Shown piece by piece: positions 6,300 through 9,591 of a stretch of 9,591 bases of DNA. Position 1 is the stretch's first letter. Each line of letters opens with the position of its first letter. The translations under genes and the position numbers were made by a program. The notes beneath the pieces are model-generated. The model was given only the letters and a program-made list of their open reading frames with translations, did no database searches and had not been told where the DNA came from. This stretch comes from Sulfurovum sp. (lineage in GTDB: Bacteria > Campylobacterota > Campylobacteria > Campylobacterales > Sulfurovaceae), in assembly GCA_026985755.1 (NCBI GenBank), contig JALSPX010000193.1, positions 1 through 9,591 of the forward strand. The letters run 5' to 3'.

Positions 6300-7055
6300 T
6301 TATAGTGACAACCTATTCATCCCCGCTTTTAAAAGATCTTTAAGACCCTGAAGTAGATTAATATCCTTTGGTTTAAAACTATCAATATCCTTTACCCCTG
6401 TCTTTACTAAAAAGTTGATTAAGATCTCCTCAAAATTGAGTATTGCTATAAAAATAACCCATCCCAGAATCCCTGTCATAAAGATACTCATCATCGTCCC
6501 TATATCGATACCTGTAGTCATCTTGTAATGGTCGGCCCTTCGCATCTTGAGCAGAGGCAGAGACATAGAGAGTTTCAGTGTCAATGCCAATAGTACTCCC
6601 AGCAACAGCATTTCCAAGGCCTTTGCCCATGTGATAATCAGAATCAATAGTTTTGCCTGTTCTTCTATAGACTTACTTTTTAAGAATTTCTTTTTAATAA
6701 TATCACTTCCTGGAGTACTTGTTTTGCCTTGGGCTACAATCCATGGTCCATTCCAATATCTGGCTATTGCCACTGAAGGACTTCTCTCTTTATCCTTATG
6801 AGTTTTATATGTAGTCACTTTTATCGCAAGAAAAAAGATAATACTCACAAAGACAGACCACACCACGATAAAATAAAACGCCTGTACCAGACTATTGAAA
6901 ATCGCTGCCGTTCCCGAGGTATCATCCGAACGCTTCGCCAGACGCACCTCATTGGCAAAAAGCGCCACAGGCACCACCAAATACAAAAAGAGTGAAGCAA
7001 TCCCAAAAATTACAATCGACTGGAGTTCGACCATTTTATCTATATCAGAAAACAT
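6300..7055 (-). CDS. Polytopic inner-membrane T4SS protein (possibly VirB6-like)
   Basis: The protein has 251 residues and four strong hydrophobic spans at about 12-34, 56-80, 135-165 and 187-207. A charged, Trp-containing loop of about 55 residues (YWNGPWIVAQGK) lies between the second and third. A basic cytosolic-type loop (LLKMRRADHYKM) precedes the last span and an amphipathic tail closes the chain. The operon position, between exported proteins and upstream of VirB8, and the multispan topology suit a VirB6/TrbL-type channel platform protein. VirB6 usually has five or more spans, so this is tentative. AGAGGGG lies 7 nt before ATG 7055, and the gene abuts the preceding stop. Its TAA stop overlaps an in-frame ATG of the next frame (TAATG at 6302-6298). 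Confidence 0.87.
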   Translation of the reverse strand: MFSDIDKMVELQSIVIFGIASLFLYLVVPVALFANEVRLAKRSDDTSGTAAIFNSLVQAFYFIVVWSVFVSIIFFLAIKVTTYKTHKDKERSPSVAIARYWNGPWIVAQGKTSTPGSDIIKKKFLKSKSIEEQAKLLILIITWAKALEMLLLGVLLALTLKLSMSLPLLKMRRADHYKMTTGIDIGTMMSIFMTGILGWVIFIAILNFEEILINFLVKTGVKDIDSFKPKDINLLQGLKDLLKAGMNRLSL

Positions 7056-7703
7056 CTACTCACCCCTCTTTCTATAGACTGTATGCTCTACATACAAAAC
7101 CTGAGGAAGCGCACTACGCACAACCCGTGTCGAACCATTATCAAAAAGACTTTTGGGATCTTTTTTATGGTTCAAAAAGATAACCCGTTTGCTCAGAGGT
7201 TTGTCTATTTTAAGATTCTGTTTCAATGCTGCTATCTCAGCTGACTGATCTTTAAAATATGCACCCACACCAGGGATCACCCTATGCATGGCATGGCTAG
7301 AGAGTATCTCTACTTTAGTGATATACTCATCTATTTTAGGGTATTTCTGTGCTATTTTTTTGAGTGATTTCATCGCTTCTTTTTTATCAGGACTTATACT
7401 CAGACACAAGATATTATCCTCACTATTCGTACTACTTTTAGGTGCCAATAATGCAGGGGTCAATTCAAAAAACATCGCCAAGGACTCTAGCTTCACCTCT
7501 TCCCATAGTTCCAAAGGTGTCTCTTTGCCTGTGATGGCTACACAGTAACCTTCGGGTATGGGTTTGAGTGCTTGGGATTTTTCATATTTCACCACCTCCA
7601 TAGAGGTTTTAATCCCCGCTGCAAATGCCTTTTTCAACGAAGCATTTGCAAAAAGCGATTCGCCCATCAACATCAAAAGCACCACAGTCAAGCCCTTCTT
7701 CAT
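7056..7703 (-). CDS. Exported protein of unknown function in the T4SS operon
   Basis: The protein has 215 residues, with a clear Sec signal peptide (MKKGLTVVLLMLMGESLFA, cleavage after 19). There is no later membrane segment, so a periplasmic location is expected. Two cysteines (Cys54 in GYCVAIT, Cys100 in NILCLSI) lie in beta-like segments and could form a disulfide. The middle is lysine-rich and helical; the C-terminus is basic (QVLYVEHTVYRKRGE). I do not recognise the family. By context it is a periplasmic T4SS component of TraW/TrbC/TraK rank, but that is position only. The start is fixed by GGGGAG 7 nt upstream of ATG 7703, which directly abuts the preceding TAG stop. The following gene starts directly after its own TAG. 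Confidence 0.85.
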   Translation of the reverse strand: MKKGLTVVLLMLMGESLFANASLKKAFAAGIKTSMEVVKYEKSQALKPIPEGYCVAITGKETPLELWEEVKLESLAMFFELTPALLAPKSSTNSEDNILCLSISPDKKEAMKSLKKIAQKYPKIDEYITKVEILSSHAMHRVIPGVGAYFKDQSAEIAALKQNLKIDKPLSKRVIFLNHKKDPKSLFDNGSTRVVRSALPQVLYVEHTVYRKRGE

Positions 7704-8087
7704 CTACTTGCTCCCCATAGGCAGAGTATAGAGCTCTTTACTCTTCTGCAATAAAAAGTTAAGCTCTTTCGTATCGATATTCGCCTGATGCTCCATCGCT
7801 CTGATATGTGCCACATTCTTGGTGATGCCCTCTTGAATTTTGTCTATCACTGCAAGATTCGCATCAAGTATTTTCTTTTGATATGCTTTAGAAACATTAT
7901 TTTCTAACTCTTTATAATATTGTTTATCTATTCTATCTGCTGCACCTTCGATAGTTTTTTTAATCTTTTTACAACCAGTACAATGTTCACTCATAACTTG
8001 ACATATATCCGTAGTCCAAGCCTCCACAAATGTGGCAAACCCTACCGATACAATCAGAATCTTAATAATATTTAAGTCTATTCTCAT
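7704..8087 (-). CDS. Small exported helical protein with three cysteines (VirB5-like position)
   Basis: The protein has 127 residues from ATG 8087. GGTGA stands 6 nt upstream of this codon, whereas ATG 8093 two codons earlier touches that site. A hydrophobic N-terminal segment ends at FVEA, a plausible signal-peptidase site after residue 23. The mature protein starts with a cysteine cluster (Cys29, Cys36, Cys39; ICQVMSEHCTGCKK) and continues as a charged, mostly helical chain. A small exported helical protein before the polytopic membrane gene recalls VirB5/TrbJ minor pilus proteins, but VirB5 is longer and I see no diagnostic motif. The gene overlaps the lipoprotein gene and is followed without a gap by the next ATG (TAGATG). 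Confidence 0.82.
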   Translation of the reverse strand: MRIDLNIIKILIVSVGFATFVEAWTTDICQVMSEHCTGCKKIKKTIEGAADRIDKQYYKELENNVSKAYQKKILDANLAVIDKIQEGITKNVAHIRAMEHQANIDTKELNFLLQKSKELYTLPMGSK

Positions 8088-8490
8088 ACTCATTCACCAT
8101 ATCGATTGTCTCTTGTGTTTGCTTTACTTCTTGCGTACTTTTTTTGACTTTTTTACCACGCTTTTTGAGTTTGGTGTGGTAGGATTTTTTGGCTTTTTTA
8201 TAGGCGAGGAGTTGTGCCTTTTCAAAAGAGGAGACCTCTTTTTTGTACCTACTTGCATCTCCGATAAGCCTGTCTATCTCTTGTTTGGCATCCTGCTTTT
8301 GCTCACTGATATTTTCTCCCCCTATAGGGTTACGGATATTCTCTAGTTTTTCTTGCATTTGAGCGAGTGTACGCTGCTCCTCAACAACTGTTTTTTCGCT
8401 TTTGGGTGGCATAGGCGGTATCTTGTCTTTACCTGTACAGCCTACAAAAAAGAGTGTAAACACCCCTCCTATCATATACTTTCTAACCAT
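8062..8490 (-). CDS. Predicted lipoprotein with basic helical C-terminus
   Basis: The protein has 142 residues. The N-terminus is a lipoprotein signal (MVRKYMIGGVFTLFFVGC), with Cys18 as the probable lipidated residue after FVG. This is an imperfect but acceptable lipobox. A short Pro-rich segment (KIPPMPPK) leads into a long, highly charged, probably coiled-coil region rich in Lys, Glu and Gln (about 40-142). In T4SS operons the lipoprotein is usually VirB7 or TraV, which help anchor the outer-membrane complex. This protein is longer than VirB7 and shows no recognisable TraV features beyond being a lipoprotein, so I do not name it. The gene starts inside the junction with the VirB3/TraL-like gene and its 3' end overlaps the next gene by about 26 nt, consistent with coupled translation. 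Confidence 0.85.
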   Translation of the reverse strand: MVRKYMIGGVFTLFFVGCTGKDKIPPMPPKSEKTVVEEQRTLAQMQEKLENIRNPIGGENISEQKQDAKQEIDRLIGDASRYKKEVSSFEKAQLLAYKKAKKSYHTKLKKRGKKVKKSTQEVKQTQETIDMVNEYENRLKYY

Positions 8491-8495
8491 CCATT

Positions 8496-8502
8496 CTCCC
8501 CC
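8496..8502 (-). promoter_or_regulatory. Ribosome-binding site choosing the lipoprotein start
   Basis: GGGGGAG, 5 nt upstream of ATG 8490, supports that start over the in-frame ATG at 8508. The latter abuts the upstream stop and has no comparable site. Starting at 8490 also gives a compact lipoprotein signal peptide. Confidence 0.7.
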
Positions 8503-8508
8503 TCTCAT

Positions 8509-8862
8509 CTAAAACTCACGCTTACCGCTAATGAATTGCTCCATAGGTTCATACGCTTCTACTTTGTCTCTATGTCCTAAATACTCTGTGAGCTTATGAA
8601 AGAAAAAGAGTCTGTCATGATGGTAAAATCTATAATTGAGCTTGTTTTTATAGATATAACTCCCCAACCCAATATAGATTGCCAACATAATCGCCCCACT
8701 GTCACCATAACCAAAGAGATAATAGCCCAAAAGTACATAAGCAAGCCCCTCTTTGGTAAAAATACCATAAAGAGGGTTAATACGTCTTCTATTTTGTATG
8801 TTATACAAAAAGTTTAGTATCTTCCCCTCAGCCAGTTTTTTTTCAGCAGTTTCCTTATCCAT
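8509..8862 (-). CDS. Small two-helix membrane protein, VirB3/TrbD/TraL-like
   Basis: The protein has 117 residues. A basic, cytosolic-looking N-terminus (NIQNRRRINPLYGIFTKEG, 21-39) is followed by two short adjacent hydrophobic helices (about 38-51 and 55-71), then a soluble C-terminal third rich in Tyr, Phe and His. Size, the order soluble-hairpin-soluble and the place at the head of a T4SS operon match the VirB3/TrbD/TraL group, inner-membrane partners of the VirB4 ATPase. The assignment rests on architecture and context, not on a diagnostic motif. ATG 8862 is preferred because AAGGGA lies 8 nt upstream; an in-frame TTG at 8886 has no ribosome-binding site. The stop TAG is followed directly by an ATG of the next frame, indicating coupling. 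It is the first gene after the leader. Confidence 0.8.
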   Translation of the reverse strand: MDKETAEKKLAEGKILNFLYNIQNRRRINPLYGIFTKEGLAYVLLGYYLFGYGDSGAIMLAIYIGLGSYIYKNKLNYRFYHHDRLFFFHKLTEYLGHRDKVEAYEPMEQFISGKREF

Positions 8863-8897
8863 CCCCAGCTTCCCTTCAATAAGCAATCATAGTATGA

Positions 8898-8991
8898 TAT
8901 ATAAGAGTAATTACTAGTACAAAATACAATATAAAGTAAATAATGGATTAAAATGTATTACTCTGTTTTGCATCATTGTATCTCTTATATA
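8898..8991 (-). repeat. Competing inverted repeats in the operon leader
   Basis: The segment 8898-8911 can pair in two exclusive ways. TATATAAGAG (plus strand, 8898-8907) is perfectly complementary to CTCTTATATA at 8982-8991 (10 bp). AGAGTAAT (8904-8911) is perfectly complementary to ATTACTCT at 8957-8964 (8 bp, extendable by 2 bp past a bulge). Both use the same AGAG bases at 8904-8907, so only one helix can form. This is the shape expected of an expression platform downstream of an aptamer, though neither helix is GC-rich nor followed by a clear U-tract. Confidence 0.5.
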
Positions 8992-9004
8992 AAATATATT
9001 TAAA

Positions 9005-9078
9005 ATGTGCAACCCAGCCATCTTCGTAGAGAAGACCTGTAGCTTTCTGACCATACCCTCACAGGTAGTTTAGCTACC
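9005..9078 (-). ncRNA. Candidate class I cyclic-di-GMP (GEMM-I) riboswitch aptamer
   Basis: Read on the minus strand, the segment lines up with the GEMM-I aptamer known from Vibrio Vc2. The GC and AAAC around the ligand-contacting G20 appear at 9074-9068 (GCUAAAC, one extra U). Next comes a stem closed by a GNRA tetraloop: UACCU 9067-9063, GUGA 9062-9059, GGGUA 9058-9054, extended by C9068-G9052 with one bulged U. Then GUCAGAAAGC (9051-9042) sits where Vc2 has GACGCAAAGC, with A9045 as the intercalating A47. AGCUA (9044-9040) pairs with UGGCU (9020-9016) as the second helix. A third hairpin UCUUC-UCUAC-GAAGA (9035-9021) follows. GGGUUGC (9015-9009) then ends in C9009 at the place of C92. The outer P1 stem is weak and the tetraloop receptor is not obvious. 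It sits about 145 nt before the first operon gene, in the correct orientation. This is an alignment by eye. Confidence 0.5.
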
Positions 9079-9081
9079 AAA

Positions 9082-9122
9082 ATTATAGTAGATATATCTT
9101 TAAAGCTATCTGAATGTATCAA
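9082..9122 (-). promoter_or_regulatory. Candidate sigma-70 promoter of the T4SS operon
   Basis: Two readings are possible. A perfect TATAAT lies at 9087-9082 but has no good -35 at the usual distance. It would start transcription at about 9077-9074, directly at the aptamer's 5' edge. Alternatively, TTGATA (9122-9117, five of six to consensus) followed 17-18 nt later by AGATAT/GATATA (9099-9093) would start at about 9087, giving a transcript that includes the possible 5' strand of the outermost aptamer stem. The choice matters for whether the riboswitch can fold. Confidence 0.45.
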
Positions 9123-9196
9123 TAAAATTTAATTTTTCTTCATAGCCATTTAGAGTCAGGAACTAAATCTTTAATAAAGCGTGGGCAAACAGACAT

Positions 9197-9591
9197 CTAC
9201 ATCTCCATCCCGTAATCATCCTCATTATTTTTGGTATCATCTATCTCTTCTGACTCTTCATAGATGGCATAACCCTCTGGAGATAGCTTTATATCTTTTG
9301 TAGCTGTGGTATTAAGTCCTGAAGAGAGCAGGATATCATTTCCCATCAAGTATGCACCTTTTTCATTCTCTTGGGTTTGGGTGAGGTTATTCTCATCCAT
9401 ACTTTCATTGGTATCAAACTCGGCGATTTGTGCGTTGTCGTATCTCATCTCGGGTGGGAGGAGGCTACAGCTTTGGGGTTGGCTATTTGCATCTGCGCGT
9501 ATGATATCATCTGCGCGGGTGGTATTGTTTGCGGTGAGAATCGTTCTTGCCTTGGGGGTAGCGGGTGTTTGGGTTTCTACATCCCCAGAAG
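9197..9591 (-). CDS. C-terminal part of an unidentified protein with an acidic tail
   Basis: The reading frame is open from the window edge to a TAG stop at 9199-9197 (130 residues visible). An internal ATG at 9448 exists, but the frame continues upstream without a stop, so I treat this as the 3' end of a longer gene. The visible protein has no membrane segment. It begins with a Thr/Ala/Pro-rich stretch (TQTPATPKARTILTANNTT), has a single cysteine near SQPQSCSLLPPE, and ends in a strongly acidic low-complexity tail (EESEEIDDTKNNEDDYGMEM). I do not recognise a family. Being next to a T4SS operon, it could be the C-terminus of a relaxase, coupling protein or VirB10/TraB-like protein, but no motif decides this. 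It is separated from the operon by more than 300 bases, so it is probably a different transcription unit or an upstream, differently regulated part. Confidence 0.75.
   Translation of the reverse strand, partial: SGDVETQTPATPKARTILTANNTTRADDIIRADANSQPQSCSLLPPEMRYDNAQIAEFDTNESMDENNLTQTQENEKGAYLMGNDILLSSGLNTTATKDIKLSPEGYAIYEESEEIDDTKNNEDDYGMEM

Larger units (their letters stand above)
8863..9196 (-). other. AT-rich leader and intergenic region upstream of the T4SS operon
   Basis: This stretch has no long gene. From high to low coordinates it contains an AT-rich inverted repeat just after the preceding gene (9168-9163 with 9153-9148), a promoter candidate, a structured RNA resembling a GEMM-I riboswitch, and a roughly 140-nt AT-rich segment with competing inverted repeats. 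A 20-codon open frame runs from 8976 to 8914 (MMQNRVIHFNP..., stop TAG) behind a weak AAGAGA. I cannot tell whether it is translated. The first convincing gene start downstream is ATG 8862. Confidence 0.7.

Noticed and set aside
6430..6630. Minus-strand frame inside the polytopic membrane protein gene (Asp/Tyr/Arg-rich)
   Set aside because: It is a shifted-frame shadow of the membrane protein, whose own frame shows clear hydrophobic helices, good start context and coupled ends.
8863..8886. TTG start at 8886 for the VirB3/TraL-like gene
   Set aside because: No Shine-Dalgarno precedes it, while ATG 8862 has AAGGGA at good spacing.
9001..9090. tRNA, SRP RNA, hammerhead or fluoride/TPP/cobalamin riboswitch in the leader
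   Set aside because: The invariant sequences of these families (for example CUGANGA for hammerheads, the cobalamin box, the SRP GGAAGG-AGCAGCC loop) are absent; only GEMM-I matched in order.
9148..9168. Inverted repeat ATTTAG/CTAAAT after the 9197-9591 gene as an intrinsic terminator
   Set aside because: The stem is only 6 bp, AT-rich, with a 9-nt loop and no U-tract directly after it.

Overview
The window is the front part of a conjugation-type type IV secretion system (T4SS) operon from a Gram-negative bacterium. Every supported gene lies on the minus strand, so transcription runs from high to low coordinates. Signal peptides, a lipobox protein, a periplasm-facing assembly protein and purine-rich Shine-Dalgarno sequences (AAGGA, GAGGAG) indicate a diderm host. 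AT-rich spacers and a -10-dominated promoter would suit a Campylobacterota host such as Sulfurovum or Sulfurimonas, but that is a guess from style, not a measurement.

Layout in transcription order: (1) 9591-9197, the acidic C-terminus of an unidentified protein that begins outside the window. (2) 9196-8863, an AT-rich leader with no long gene. It holds a promoter candidate, an RNA that matches the core of the class I cyclic-di-GMP (GEMM-I) riboswitch, and two mutually exclusive long-range hairpins. (3) 8862-8509, a small two-helix membrane protein of VirB3/TraL type. (4) 8490-8062, a lipoprotein. (5) 8087-7704, a small exported helical protein. (6) 7703-7056, an exported protein. (7) 7055-6300, a polytopic membrane protein. 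(8) 6276-5581, an exported protein. (9) 5570-4767, a VirB8-family protein. (10) 4767-4447, a small exported coiled-coil protein. (11) 4430-3624, a VirB2-like pilin made of two tandem fused pilin units. (12) A perfect 22-nt hairpin at 3604-3583. (13) 3545-2619, a bitopic Pro/Thr-rich protein with VirB10-like topology but no VirB10 barrel. (14) 2622-124, the VirB4/TraC ATPase. (15) 110-1, the start of another exported protein that runs off the window.

Genes 3 to 15 are packed with ATGA, TGATG, TAGATG or TAATG junctions or short gaps, and nearly every likely start has its own Shine-Dalgarno. I read them as one translationally coupled operon. Together they would give the energy source (VirB4), the inner-membrane platform (VirB3-like, VirB8, the polytopic protein), periplasmic and lipoprotein parts, and the pilus subunit. 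No relaxase, coupling protein or outer-membrane VirB9/VirB10 barrel is visible, so these must lie outside the window or have been replaced.

The two most unusual features are the head-to-tail double pilin, with a variable-looking Asn-Thr linker, and the possible c-di-GMP riboswitch in front of the whole secretion operon. The second would tie pilus or conjugation expression to the sessile/motile second messenger.
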